64,000 nucleotides of DNA from contig ML769551.1 in assembly GCA_009733575.1 (NCBI GenBank), positions 62,001 through 126,000 of the forward strand, written 5' to 3'. Made by a program: the position numbers and the translations under genes. Origin of the DNA: Gymnopus androsaceus JB14 (lineage: Eukaryota; Basidiomycota; Agaricomycetes; Agaricales; Omphalotaceae). This document shows positions 23,353 to 34,464 of the stretch, piece by piece (positions within the stretch are counted from its first letter, which is position 1; every line of letters starts with the position of its first letter). The notes below the pieces were generated by a model. The model did not search any database and was not told where the DNA came from. It was given only the letters and a program-made list of their open reading frames with translations.

Positions 23353-26300
23353 ATCAGATACCTCATCCGAGTCTGATCTTGATGAGCTATTCAATGCTGC
23401 AGACCCCAGCGACAGCAAATCCGAGTACGATCCACTCGAAGGGCCTCTTCGACAACACGGATGACGACATGCCTCCTCTTGAACCTCAAGACCCGAGCGA
23501 TGATGAGGAGGATAGGGAGGTTGATTGGCGAGGGAAGTGGAAGCAAGTTGGTAAGGTTTGCGCAGTAATGTGCACAGACCTCATGCACGAGCTTTATAGG
23601 TGGGACACCGAGTTAGACACTTGGCATGACTATCAAGTCTACGCCACCGCGAGAGGAACCCTTGAACCTCCGGAACATGTGGAACACGTCAAGGAGGATG
23701 ACGGAAGTGGTAGTTCCACTTACATCCTTGACTCTGGGTGCACCAGGCATATGACACCCGACCTTTCTATCTTCGATTCCCCTCCCATCCCTTGCAAACC
23801 AAAACGCTTTTCGTGCCACAAACAAAAACCTCTTTGAGGTGAGCCAAAATGGGACTGTCAAGATTAGACTCAACAATGGCGACCATCTGTCCCTACTGGA
23901 CATGCTATTCGCCCCAGATGTTTCCAGCACGCTGATCTCGGTTGGGTCATTGGACGATGCCGGATACTTCATCACTTTCGGAGGTGGACAGGCCGTTATA
24001 GTCGACGCTGAGGGAAAGACCATAGGTACTGTTCCGAAATCAGACGGACTATACAGGGTCGTTATCAAGTCAGAAGGGGAGAGTCTCGCAGTCACTGAGA
24101 AACTTACCCTAGAAGAGCTCCACCGCCGTATGGGGCACATATCTCCAGGTGTGGCGAAAGAAATCCATAGCTGGTGGATTCGTCGATGGGGTTGAGCTTG
24201 ACAGAACTGAGATGGGCCAGTGCGAGACCTGCATCTTTGCGGAGATGTCTTGCAAGTCCTGTGCTGAAGCAATGTCAGGGGGAGAGAGTGGAGAACATGG
24301 GGGAACATGTCCACTCCGATGTTTGGGGACCAGCATCCGATTGAATCTAAAGGAGGGAAACATTATTTCATCACATTCACAGATGATTATTCGCATTTGA
24401 CGCACCTTTTCATTCTCCAAGCCAAATCAGATGCATTCGAAGCATACACCCAATATGAAGCGCACATCCTAAACCAGTTCAAAACTGCTATCAGAATTTT
24501 ACACTCTGACGGCGGTGGAGAATACCTGAGCAACGAATTCAAAACTTACCTGAAGTCCAATGGCACAATTCACCGACTCATGGTACACGATATGCCAGAG
24601 GAGAATGGAGTCACCGAGCGGCTCAACCTCACGTTATTGCAACGTGTTCGTGCTATGTTACACAACAGCGGTCTACTGAGTTCTCTCTGGGCTGAATGCA
24701 TGTGCCACGCTGTTTGGCTGAAGAATCGAATGTCTACTTGTGTATTGGGAGGTAAAACTCCATTCAAAGTCGTGTTTGGCCAGAAGCCAAATATTGCCAA
24801 CATGCCAGACTGGGGATCCAAGGTGTTCGTTCAGAAGAGGAGCAAGTCGAAACTGCTCGCTTGTGCTCGAATTGGGTACTGGGCCGGTAATAACAATGGT
24901 GGGGAGAATTTTGAGGTCAGCAAGGGTCACTGCGTCTATTGGAAGGACATGAAAACGGTAACCGTTGAACAGTCAGTCATTTTTCGAAAGGAAGAGGGAG
25001 GTATATGTGGATTTATAGAGGAAGAGGACAGCGACGTTGAGATTGAGGGGGAGGGATCAGAGTTAGGTAACAATCCCAACATCCCGACATCCACGCTGAT
25101 TACAAATTCCCCATCTTCCCCACAAAATCCGCATTCTCCGCAATCTCCAGGTGATCCGAGCCTCGAATCGGTCCGAGTTCCACGTGTTTGCAAACCATCA
25201 CAGTACGTCCAACGTCTGGTTAACGGCGACAGGACTACTGGTGAAACGAAAGGCATTCTCCCTTGGGGAATGTCTCTGCCTAATACACCTCTCATTACCA
25301 CGCTCATTCCTGATGAGATGACCAAAGAACAGGCCTTTTTGGCCGACGTCTCAGAAACCGAAGGACTTGAACCTCGAATGGTTGCAGAAGCTCGTCGTTC
25401 TCCCAACTGGCCTAAATGGGCGAAAGCAATAGAAGAAGAACTCGGTAATATGCAACAGTTTCATGTATTCAACATAGTTGAAACACCTGAACATGCAAAC
25501 ATTGTTGGTACGAAATGGGTCTTTCGTATCAAGAAGAATGCGTCAGGAGGCATAGACCGCTACAAAGCGCATCTCGTTGCCCAAGGATTCACTCAGGTCG
25601 AAGGCATAGATTATTTTGAAACCTACGCCCCTGTTGCTCATCTCGCTTCTATCCGAACTGCTCTTGCTCTTGGTGCTCGGTTGAGCCTCAAAATTCACCA
25701 GGTCGATATCAAAGGTGCATACTTAAACGGCGACTTGATCGAGAATGAAGACATCTATCTCCACTAGATGTTGCTAGGCTTTTGCAAAAGATCACGATAA
25801 GTGTCGTGAGCCGTTTTGCAAAAGATCCGGATAACTTTTAGCACTGAGATTTTGGAATAGGAATATATGGCTAGATGATTTGCCAAATATTCTAGCAACC
25901 ATATTTATGTTTACCAAATATTTTTAAGACCATATTCGGAATATTATGTAATCAGGTGAGGTGAGGTTAGGTTAGGGTTAGGGTTAGGGTTAGGGTATAT
26001 TGTCCAAATTAGCATGTTGAAGCAATATTTTGCAAAATGTTATGATTATGTTAGGATTAGGGTTAGGGTTAGGATTACCAAAAAGGGTATTTAAGCAATG
26101 TTTTGGTCAGATCTTGTTAGGGTTAGCACTTGTGCTAACCCTAACATAGAGATCTGATCAAAACATTGCAAACTATGGTTAGCATTGGTTAGGGTTAGGG
26201 GTTAGGGTTTAGGGGTTGAGGATGATATGGGGGTGTGGGGGCCCCCACTGTTAAAATATACAGGGTTAGGGTTAGGATAATTAGGGTATAGGGGTGAAAT

Positions 26301-27775
26301 AAGGTTATGGTTGGATAGCCATCATTACCACAGGGCAGGGGGGGGTGTCAGTTTTTTCCCACTGGCCCTCCTTCACCTGCCTATAGCCATTTCTATTTTA
26401 GGCATTTATGGTGATTTTATCGTTATTTATTTACCAAATATTCTGCAACACAATCTACCTATTCCAAATATTCGGTGAATGCTTCCAAAATATCAGTGCT
26501 AAAAGTTATCGGGATCTTTTGCAAAACGGCCACATGACACTTATCATGATTTTTTGCATTAAGCTGGCAGAATCAGCTGCTATCTCAAGCACCCTCCCGG
26601 CTTCCCATTATCAAAGTCTCCATCGACGACTTCGCTGAAACTGAACCGTCCGATTTACGGCCTGAAACAAAGTGGGAGATATTGGTACATAAAGTTCGGG
26701 GCAACTCTGAAGGGACTTTTGGGGATGAAGAGATGCGATGTGGATCATGCAGTGTATTATAAACACCAAGATGGTGCGCTCATTATTATTTTGACCTCCA
26801 TTGATGATCTAACAATTCTGGCTTTGAGCGTAGCATTAATCAACCTCGTCAAGGCGAAACTCCGGGAAGCTTTCAAGATCACCAATATGGGTGAAATCCA
26901 TTGGATTCTAGGCATCGAAGTAAAGCACAACCGTGCACTCTGAACTCTTTCATTGTCTCAGAAAGCATACATTCGAATCCATTGTCCGACTCTTTGATCT
27001 CCAGAATTCAAGACTGTCATCCGTCCCCATCGACATCCACAATTCGACTCTCGAGCTTGCAATGCCCTCAAACTCCAGAGGGAGTTGCCGCCATGCGAAA
27101 CATCCCATATCGAACCCTTGTTGGCGAAACCATGTATGCAAATCTCGGTACCAGATTTGATAGAGCATATGCGGTTGGCATGCTGTCAAAGTTCCTCACC
27201 AATCCCGGTATGCCTCACTTCAGCGAAGGGAAGCGCTGCATTCGTTACTTGCATGGGACCACCGACTGGGGAATTGTTTATGGTGAGATACCTAATGATC
27301 CTGAGGGATATGTGGACACAGATGGAAACATGTTTGAGGACCGTCGTGCGATTACTGGGTAGATATTCCTCATTGATGGAGGTGCCGTTAGCTGGAGCTC
27401 GTGCTCCCAGTCCCTTGTCTCACTTTCTACTGCGGAATCAGAGTACGTTGCTGCAACTGAAGCTGCCAAGGAAGGTCTCTGGCTTTGTTCATTTATCACG
27501 CAGATTTTCGAGCCGACCTTCACCATCATTCGGAACCCCACGACTCTTAACTCCGACAATCAGACTGCAATCGCACTCTCGAAGGACCATCAGTATCATG
27601 CTCAAACAAAGCATATTGATACACGTTACCACTTTATCTGCTACGTTATTGAAGAAGGAAAGATCAAGCTGGTATATTGCCCAACCGAAGAAATGGTGGC
27701 CAATACGCTGACAAAGGCTCTGCCAAGCAGCAAGGCAAAGCACTTCGCTGCTGCAGGCGGACTTGGTCCAGTTTG
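23328..27775 (+). pseudogene. pol: Copia-1 pol: protease, integrase, RT, RNase H (broken)
   Basis: The protease motif is YILDSGCTRHM at about 23730. The pre-integrase/HHCC region follows (LEELHRRMGH, CETCIFAEMSCKSC). The integrase core has D at the SDVWGP site (24313), D in LHSDGGGEY (about 24500) and E in ENGVTERLN (about 24600). RT begins WAKAIEEELGNMQQFHVFN; DIKGAYLNGDLIENEDIYL stops at the 25765-26589 insertion and resumes PPGF, then RPIYGLKQSGRYWY, with catalytic SIDDL (about 26800) instead of the usual YVDD. RNase H includes SLSTAESEYVAATEAAKEGL and TKHIDTRYHFI. Frame changes near 23830, 24160 and 26943 and a TAG at 27359-27361 disable it. Confidence 0.85.
25765..26589. mobile_element. 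Telomere-repeat-bearing non-autonomous element T1 in Copia-1 RT
   Basis: About 76-bp imperfect inverted repeats (TGCAAAAGATCACGATAAGT left; TGCAAAAAATCATGATAAGT inverted right, at 25783 and 26558) with subterminal CCAAATATT words. The flanking CAC at 25762-25764 and 26590-26592 is a 3-bp TSD; removing element plus one CAC restores IYLHPPGFP in frame. The interior has several (TTAGGG)n-like runs (25965-25996, 26055-26075, 26190-26215, 26262-26280), a perfect-stem palindrome around 26097-26170 (TTAGGGTTAGCAC, two bases, inverse), and a G/C block also found in element T2. Confidence 0.85.
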
Positions 27776-27783
27776 AGGGGGAG

Positions 27784-28212
27784 TGTTGAGTTATTTTCTC
27801 TCTATATATGCATTAATGGTCACTTACTATACAAACATGGACCAAGTAGGTGTACGGACTCTTACTTATCTAGACTGACTTCCATATATAGAAGTTACCC
27901 CTATTTGTACATTACTTATTCAGCTACATACCGATGGCACACCTCAGACGCTTATGACCATCTTCCGGCGCTGAGGTGAGCCCCGATACCTTACTTACTT
28001 ATTAGTTTACTTACTGACTACTTGTATCAGACTTATACCGTTATTCTATAGGTAATACAAGACGCTTACGACCATCTTCCGGTGCTGAGACTTATACCGT
28101 TATTCTATAGGTAATACAAGACACTTACGACCATCTTCCAGTGCTGAGACTTATACCATTATTCTATAGGTCCGTCAGCGCGATAGATACTCGCCGAGCT
28201 TGTATTACAATA
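27784..28212 (+). repeat. Copia-1 3' LTR with two extra 59-bp tandem units
   Basis: 429 bp, same ends as the 5' LTR. It is 118 bp longer because a 59-bp unit beginning GGTAATACAAGAC is present twice in tandem (28051-28109 and 28110-28168). Confidence 0.85.
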
Positions 28213-28240
28213 GTTCATTGAATTGGACCTTAAAACCCTA

Positions 28241-29349
28241 GTTAGAGTGTGTTGCATTTGCTTCTTGCTTCTCAAAAATTGAGAAACGGAATTGTTGGAC
28301 CGTTTTACTGGTTTAGAATGTGTTCGATTGGATTCAGAACAAACGCTAACGGAAAACCGCTGGGCAGATATGTATACATAGACTGCAAACATGTGTTTAA
28401 AGTGTTTTAGGAGATGTGCGAGTATTGTGTTTGTTATAATAATAATAAGTATGAGTTTTCATAGGAGTGGGCAGGCTCAACTATAGTTTGCAGTAGCCTA
28501 GTTTGAATGGATCAAAGCTTATATTAAGGCTTATGTTTGGTGTGGATGGAAATTGACAATTTGATGCTGGGTTGATAAGGGGTTTGTAGAGAAGAGAGAG
28601 AGAAAGAGATAGAGAGGGAGACTGAGCCAGTGGGAGAGAAGAAAACCAATATGATTGCAAAATAACTGATCTGGGGACCTTACAGACAAGGTCTCCAGCT
28701 TATATAGGGTATTGAGTGGTAGGTAACGTGTCTTAAAAGCGTCTTGTTGACCTGTGTATACACAGTCGCGCAGTAGAACAGGCTGCGCAACCAGTGTACT
28801 CAACTGGGTCACAGCTCACACAGTACTGCACAAGCTGTCTCTCAAAAAGGGAGAACACAATGTGTCATCCCAAGGTTTAATGCATCATGTTCACTGTATA
28901 GAATTAAGAAATAAGGATATCAGTGGAAAAGGGAGTACTTGTTTGTCATATCCTGCTTAAGCATGTTGTGATAATCATCAGAAAAGAAAGAGGTGAGAGA
29001 TGGTAATATTGACCATAGTCAAATGGCATGGGCTTGGTGTAGGGGAGTCATGGGTCCGAATGAGACGAAAGAAAGATATTAAGGACTAGGATCGAAGGGC
29101 ACAAGACTGCGGGTCTGAATGGATGGAAAATGAGTTGTTGAGACAATTCCTAGTTTGTAAGGATATTTGCATATACGGCAAGTTGGTAATTCGGAAGAAG
29201 GAAGGATGAATGGTTGGGTGCTTGGAATCAACATGGTGGCTCAAGAAAGAAAGAATTATGGGTGCTTGTCATTAACCAGCAGGCTATTGCCATTGGGTTC
29301 TTGGCTGGGATTTGCACGGTATTGTTAGGAAGCGTGACACTTCCTAGCA
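28241..29349 (-). mobile_element. Solo LTR, gypsy-like family, diverged copy
   Basis: Related along its length to the solo LTR 40679-41589 (shared ATAACTGATCTGGGG, GCTTATATAG, TGTCTCTCAAAAAGG, and the terminal GAAGCGTGACACTTCC). The TATA-like TATATAAGC reads on the minus strand, giving orientation. It is about 200 bp longer than the other copy and more diverged. Its left edge is directly abutted by the MITE end at 28240. Confidence 0.7.
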
Positions 29350-30291
29350 GTACCTCAGCATGCTCGGAGCCTAGTTCTGGAGCAGCACAGCGATGGTAGT
29401 CACATTCCATAATGGCATTTTCATTTTTTCTCAAATATTCACATTCAACAATGGCACTTTTATCCTTTCTCGAGGGGACCTAGTTAATAAGGACCTCACT
29501 TGTGAGCTCAGTCCTGATGTTGGACTACCCCATATGAGGGGATAGTTCCCCAATCACAGTTAGACAACATTACAGTACTCAGGAAGGCTCAAATTTTGTG
29601 TTCAAGGCAAGCTTAGCCACACATCATAGTGATGAGGAAATTTTACAGCAGTGTCAATCACTTGAATCAGGTTTCTAAAATCTAACTGGCCACATACTCA
29701 TTGTAAACTGAACATGATTTACTGTAACAATACCCAAAGTCAAGTGAAACTATGGTATGTTGAAATTCACATAACTATTTGAGCATCTATCTTGCTTTGA
29801 CCCTGCAACTGTCAGCAACAGGGCAGTAATTGGCAGTAACTGGGTACCATGTGTTGATGGCAGAATAAAACAAAGATTTCAATTGGGAATGAACAAACTT
29901 TACAAGACCTTTTACATGTGGAAAAGACCATTAATTGTGATTCCTTTTTCAAAAGGAATTGTGGCAAATTACCCAGCAGAATTGACCTTTTTTTCCCAGT
30001 GGAATGCTGATTAGATTTTACAGAATTTTTTGGCCAGGATTATATACAAAAAAGATACTATTTTTCTTTATACTTTTCAGGAGGGATTTGTATTCTTTTT
30101 TGGTGGGAATCTAGGGCAGAAAACTTAGGTATTTCCAAACTAATTTCCTGAACTAATTCCAGCCTCCATTTCTTCAATCTTGTGGAGTGGGTCTTTGTTG
30201 GTTGTGATTCTGCACTATTACGGCACTGAAGTGCCTGTCCATCATTCTGAATCAGCTTTGGAACAGCTGGTCTCCAGAGCTCTCTGATCTT
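29350..30291. repeat. Non-coding; 29895-30180 repeats 19040-19345 inverted
   Basis: No gene was seen. The right third is the inverted partner of the sequence at 19040-19345. The rest is AT-rich with no recognisable termini. Confidence 0.55.
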
Positions 30292-30561
30292 TGTAAGAAT
30301 TTCATCCTTACCCTTGCCTCCGCCAACATTCTGCTTGCTCCATCCCGTTCCCTTGCCCTGCATTAGACTCTCGGACCCCGGAGGATTAACCTTTACACAC
30401 ATATACAAAGGTTCTGTCTCATTCTGGATTAACTCTAGCTTACATCTCCTTTATTTAGCTCCTTACTTACTTAGTATAAAGACTCATGATCCTGTACTTA
30501 GACCTTGTCTAATCAATGCCATTACTGGCTGTTCTCATTCTCGCAAACCTGGTTCCTAACA
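30292..30561 (+). repeat. 5' LTR of the gag-only element
   Basis: 270 bp, TG...CA ends, preceded by TSD ATCTT. Confidence 0.8.
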
Positions 30562-30665
30562 GTTTGATTTGACCACCAACATCAAACTTGGTTGGACTCT
30601 TGCCCTTGTAACTCTCTTTTCCTTATCACTCTTGCCAACCACCAGCACTTCTTATCTCACTACCC

Positions 30666-31908
30666 ATGTCTACCAACTGGTCCAACCCCAACTACACCAA
30701 CCCATACTTAATCTCCGGGTTTGGAGACCTATCAACTTCCCAACAACCCAATGACCAACCCAATGACCAAACCAATCCCAATCCCAATCCTGACGCACCA
30801 GTTAATTTTGCCACCGTTCAGAAAGAATTTTTTGATCTCAAGACTATCTTTGATGCATCTCTCAAAAATCTCGCTAGCTCACTCAGTGAGCAGATCGCTA
30901 GCTTGAAAAATACACAACCACCACCAAAGGAACCCACTCATCCTCCTCAGACCACATTCTCAACCAATACACTGCTGATCCCTCGGGGAACTCCTAAATT
31001 CAAGGAGCCCACCATTTTCACAGGGAAAGGAACCCAAGTTGTCGTATTCATCCAGGAGATCACTAACACCCTTTACCTCCTCCAAAACACTTATGTCACT
31101 AACAAGGACAAGTGTATCTATTTCGCAACTTACCTGGGAGAAGGTACTCCCAAAGAATGGTACAAATCTGTCCTCATTGCTGATGCAGAGTGCATTTATG
31201 AGGAAGATGAACTCATTCACAACTTCAACAAATTCACAGCCAATTTCAAGAAGCACTTTGGTGACTCGGATTTTGTTGCCACCACTCATAATAAACGCAA
31301 TGACCTTTACCAAACCTGGATCTGTCACTACATACAGTGCCAGATTCATGGAGTGGATCATTCACCTTGAACTCACCAAAGCCTCAAAAATCCGATATTT
31401 TTACAATTACCTCAAGTCTGATCTCAAGGAATCTCTTGCACATTGCACCGATGCACCCACAGACTCACTGAAGTCTTACAGCGATTGGGTAATCACCATT
31501 GACAACAGACACCACCAGTGTAACATTGAGAAGAAACGCGAGAATGGATCACGGAATTTCTCTCATTATGACAACTCTTATTCGGATCCCACCCCTTCCA
31601 TTCAATCCCGAGCCTATTTGGTCCCTGTTTCTACTCCCACATCCGCGTTTCCCAGCTCATCTTATATTGCACCTTATGCTCCTGCAACCACCACTGCTAC
31701 CCCTCCTGATCCTACTGTGGAAACCTCAGCTCTTTCCCCTGGTGAGCCAATGGAAATTGATGCTCTCCAGGCAAAACCGCGAGGTCCCTTAACTCAGGAG
31801 GAGAAGGATCAACACTGTGCCCTAGGACTCTGCAATTATTGCGGAGGTCCTAATCACATTGCATCAGACTGTCCCAATAAGAAGAAATCCGCTCCAAACA
31901 GCTCTTGA
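30666..31908 (+). pseudogene. gag: Gypsy-type gag of the gag-only element (one frameshift)
   Basis: Starts MSTNWSNPNYTNPYLISGFG. A Gln/Asn/Pro-rich leader is followed by the gag core (LLIPRGTPKFKEPTIFTGKG, KDKCIYFATYLGEGTPKEWY, FNKFTANFKKHFGDSDF). A frame change at about 31320 leads to YSARFMEWIIHLELTKASKI and a Pro/Ser/Thr-rich linker, then GEPMEIDALQAKPRGPLTQE and the knuckle CNYCGGPNHIASDC, ending PNKKKSAPNSS. Without the frameshift it would be about 410 residues, typical of gypsy gag. The product would form particles; the shift makes this copy defective unless frameshifting occurs. Confidence 0.75.
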
Positions 31909-32550
31909 AGCTTTCAAAACTCTCTTCTAGGTATTTTTCATGGTTTATTGGCTTTGCATTTCGGACTTCAGCCCACCTCATCACTGCTTCCTTCATTCAC
32001 GCACTTTTTGCACTTCATCCTTGAATCCCTGCTGCTGTCACGACCATTGTTAATTTCATTCATCCTGTCCATCAAATCCCTTGACTTTCCCATCAACTTC
32101 CACGCTGTCGCTGAACGCGACATTCCTATGTCTTGGTTTCATGAACTACGCACTGAATGATTAACTCACATTTAATATTTGATTGCACGCGTTACTTCCA
32201 AAGGTACCTGCAATGGTCCTTAGTCCGACGCATTGTAGCCTGCCTAAGTCGAGTGAAAGAGGCCCTAGTCTCATGAGCTCATTGTTCCATCCTTGTCCAT
32301 TTTTTGAATCCTTTACTTTCGAAATCTTGTCTCACCTGCGTTCCTGGTCCAATGCGAGCACCACCGCTCCATGTACCTTTTTAGGAACTTTTTGTACCAA
32401 GTCTCCATACCCCCACCTTCGATCCGTGGCCATGTGCCTTCTGCCATAATCATGACTCCCTATTTGGCATCTTCAATCCTCTCACCTCGCTCTATACGAC
32501 AGCCTTGAAACCATTTGTTTTGATAAACTCTTGTCTAGAAGGGAGGATAA

Positions 32551-32817
32551 TGTAAGGATTTCATCCTTACCCTTGCCTCTGCCAGCGTTCTGCTTGCTCC
32601 ATCTCATTCCCTCGCCCCGCATTAGACTCTCGGACCCCGGAGGATTAACCTTTACACGCACATACAAAGGTTCTGTCTCATTCTGGATTAACTCTACTTA
32701 CATCTCCTTTATTTAGCTCCTTACTTACTTGGTATAGACTCATGATCCTGTACTTAGACCTCGTCGAATCAACGCCATTACTGGCCATTCTTGTTCTTGC
32801 AAACCTGGTTCCTAACA
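32551..32817 (+). repeat. 3' LTR of the gag-only element
   Basis: 267 bp, very similar to the 5' LTR, followed by TSD ATCTT. Confidence 0.8.
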
Positions 32818-33445
32818 ATCTTCAATTTAATTTTACAGATGCTACAGACAGCTCCAGCAAAAATCCAGGTTTTGCTCAAGTTTTGCTGATGTATTACAAA
32901 TCAGATTGGTTCTTTCCTCTGTAACACCATCTCCTCAGCTACATACACTGCCGAGTACGTCCTGATAGCAATACTGGTCATATAGACTCCCTCGGTATTT
33001 CCCCCTCGAACTTGCGCGGGTTTGAGCATGTTCAACGCGCATTCCGGCGCCACAGGGCGTAACGTGTAATTGCGTACACAGAGACTTCACAATAATAAGC
33101 TAATTTGTATCATTGATTTGCATTGTACTAAATGCTTTGCTACTATGCAACTGGGTTGTAAATGGTATATGAACTGAATATAATGATTATACGACCGACG
33201 TAATTAATTCTGCTGGTCCGTGATACCATATGTTTGCGTATATTGATTGTATCCATATACCGATCATACGAAATATGATCCGGCGGTTTTGCTAGTGCAT
33301 CGGAGGTACATCTTTAAAGACTTGTGCATTTCCACCTCATTAAATGGTTTTATATCAAGAAATGTTACTTGCTCATACACTTGGCTCAGTGATACATATG
33401 TAGCGGTAATGGATCTAACTATGGCAACTAATCAGTGCATTCGCC
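32818..33445. other. Intergenic, no gene recognised
   Basis: A short GC-richer patch (GCATTCCGGCGCCACAGGG) near 33040 and AT-rich flanks. No supported feature. Confidence 0.4.
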
Positions 33446-34134
33446 CTACTTCTTCTTCTTGATGTTCTTCTCCGGAGACAAAGCTCCTTTCTCATCAAAT
33501 TTAACCTCCAAAATCTCCTTTACGTGTTCGTTTTTCTGTAGCTCCGGCTCTTCGTGCTTGGACCATGTACTTTCAGGGTCAACCTCCTGTCCTAGCACCA
33601 CATATGTCTTCTCTTTTTCGACAAGTTTTGCCACTGCTGCGCAAAGAATAGGGAAGTCGCCTGTTTGGAGTTCCTTTGTCTGCATCCCGACTTCCCTGAC
33701 CAGGTCCCCAAAACGGTTTCCGCTCTTGGTGTTACGCAAGGTAGCTGCTATCTTCCCGGAATGTGTCGTCCCAGACCGACCACTATACCAGATTATTGGC
33801 TTTTTATTCACCACTGACGCAGTGAGTAATCCCAGGGCCTTTTTCCCAGCTCTGCGTAAATATTTTTTAGCCCAATACGAAAAAGAAAAGATTATAAAGA
33901 TGTGTTTACACTGATAGAGGATTACGCTAAATAATGGGAGATGATCAGATTTTTCACCATTCAATAAGAGTGAAATCTTACTGAGTAGAGATCTCTTTTT
34001 GTCGCCATGCCAGCGTCGCATATATCATGCTCAGTCTCATCGATATCATTGACGCGCTGCTGAAGTGGGTGAGCCAAGACTCCGAGTAGGATAGAAGCAA
34101 AGAAAGAGAGATAAATGAATAGGAAAAATTTCAT
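33446..34134 (-). CDS. Small secreted-protein gene, copy B (two exons likely)
   Basis: ATG at 34134 begins MKFFLFIYLSFFASILLGVL followed by AH, a clear signal peptide. The short mature N-terminus (CDAGMATKRDLYS) is followed by a GTAAGA donor. The 3' part, in frame to the TAG at 33446, reads KKALGLLTASVVNKKPIIWY, SGRSGTTHSGKIAATLRNTK, GNRFGDLVREVGMQTKELQ, ..AVAKLVEKEKTYVVLGQEVD and a Lys-rich end (SPEKNIKKKK). The acceptor is not certain: TTTACGCAG gives the wrong phase, while an AG just before GCCCTG keeps phase 0. Product about 170 residues, secreted. The family is not recognised; the WYSG motif and spacing hint at an extracellular enzyme or effector, but this is speculation. Confidence 0.5.
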
Positions 34135-34464
34135 GATGAGTTGAGTAACAGGTGGAGAATCGCCAGCGACTCTTCTTGTGGATTGGTGACCGTATCAAAC
34201 GTATGGAAATTCTCAAGTTGACCTCTACCTTTTATATCTTTCAGAGGTCCGCTTCTTAAAGGATCAAGATCTGAGCTGTTCGATGAATCAAAAAAGTGAA
34301 CCAGGCATTTGGACTTCTGCTTGCCACTTCGAGTGTGTTCTGTAGTAAATGTATCTTGATCCTTAATGAATCTGTCTTAGTATAGTGGTACTGACCATCA
34401 TTGGACCATCATAAAATCATGGCATTTCATCAGCAAATGTGTATGGTGTGGCGAGTCCCTGAAA

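Larger units (their letters stand above)
21827..28212 (+). mobile_element. Copia-1: Ty1/copia-type LTR retrotransposon, degenerate
   Basis: LTRs at 21827-22137 and 27784-28212 enclose gag and pol in the copia order (protease, integrase, reverse transcriptase, RNase H). The TSD GTTCA lies at 21822-21826 and 28213-28217. A polypurine tract (GAGGGGGAG) precedes the 3' LTR, and GGTTATTGGGCC follows the 5' LTR as the likely primer site. It is inserted in the TAGGG-type MITE and carries the element 25765-26589 inside the RT domain. Several frameshifts make it inactive. Confidence 0.9.
19376..28240. mobile_element. Fragmented hAT-type MITE (TAGGG...CCCTA family) hosting later insertions
   Basis: Pieces at 19376-19513, 21656-21826 and 28213-28240 are collinear with the right three-quarters of the intact MITE at 38697-39180, ending CCTTAAAACCCTA. 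The gaps are the mariner-like element 19514-21655 and Copia-1 21827-28212. The left end is missing. The piece ends directly on the solo LTR at 28241. Confidence 0.75.
30292..32817 (+). mobile_element. Gag-only LTR retrotransposon (TR-GAG-like), 2.5 kb
   Basis: LTRs at 30292-30561 and 32551-32817 start TGTAAG(A/G)ATTTCATCCTT and end GGTTCCTAACA. The TSD ATCTT lies on both sides (30287-30291, 32818-32822). A purine tract GAAGGGAGGATAA precedes the 3' LTR. The 2.0-kb interior encodes only a gypsy-type gag with a CCHC knuckle; no protease, RT, RNase H or integrase motif was found in the remaining 640 bp. Such elements depend on a partner's enzymes. Confidence 0.8.

Noticed and set aside
24936..25406. 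Long minus-strand open frame opposite Copia-1 pol
   Set aside because: Antisense shadow of the integrase-RT linker, which carries clear copia homology on the plus strand.
25965..26280. TTAGGG runs as an interstitial or true telomere
   Set aside because: The runs are short, interrupted, and lie inside a bounded element with TIRs and TSD in a copia ORF; coding sequence continues on the far side.
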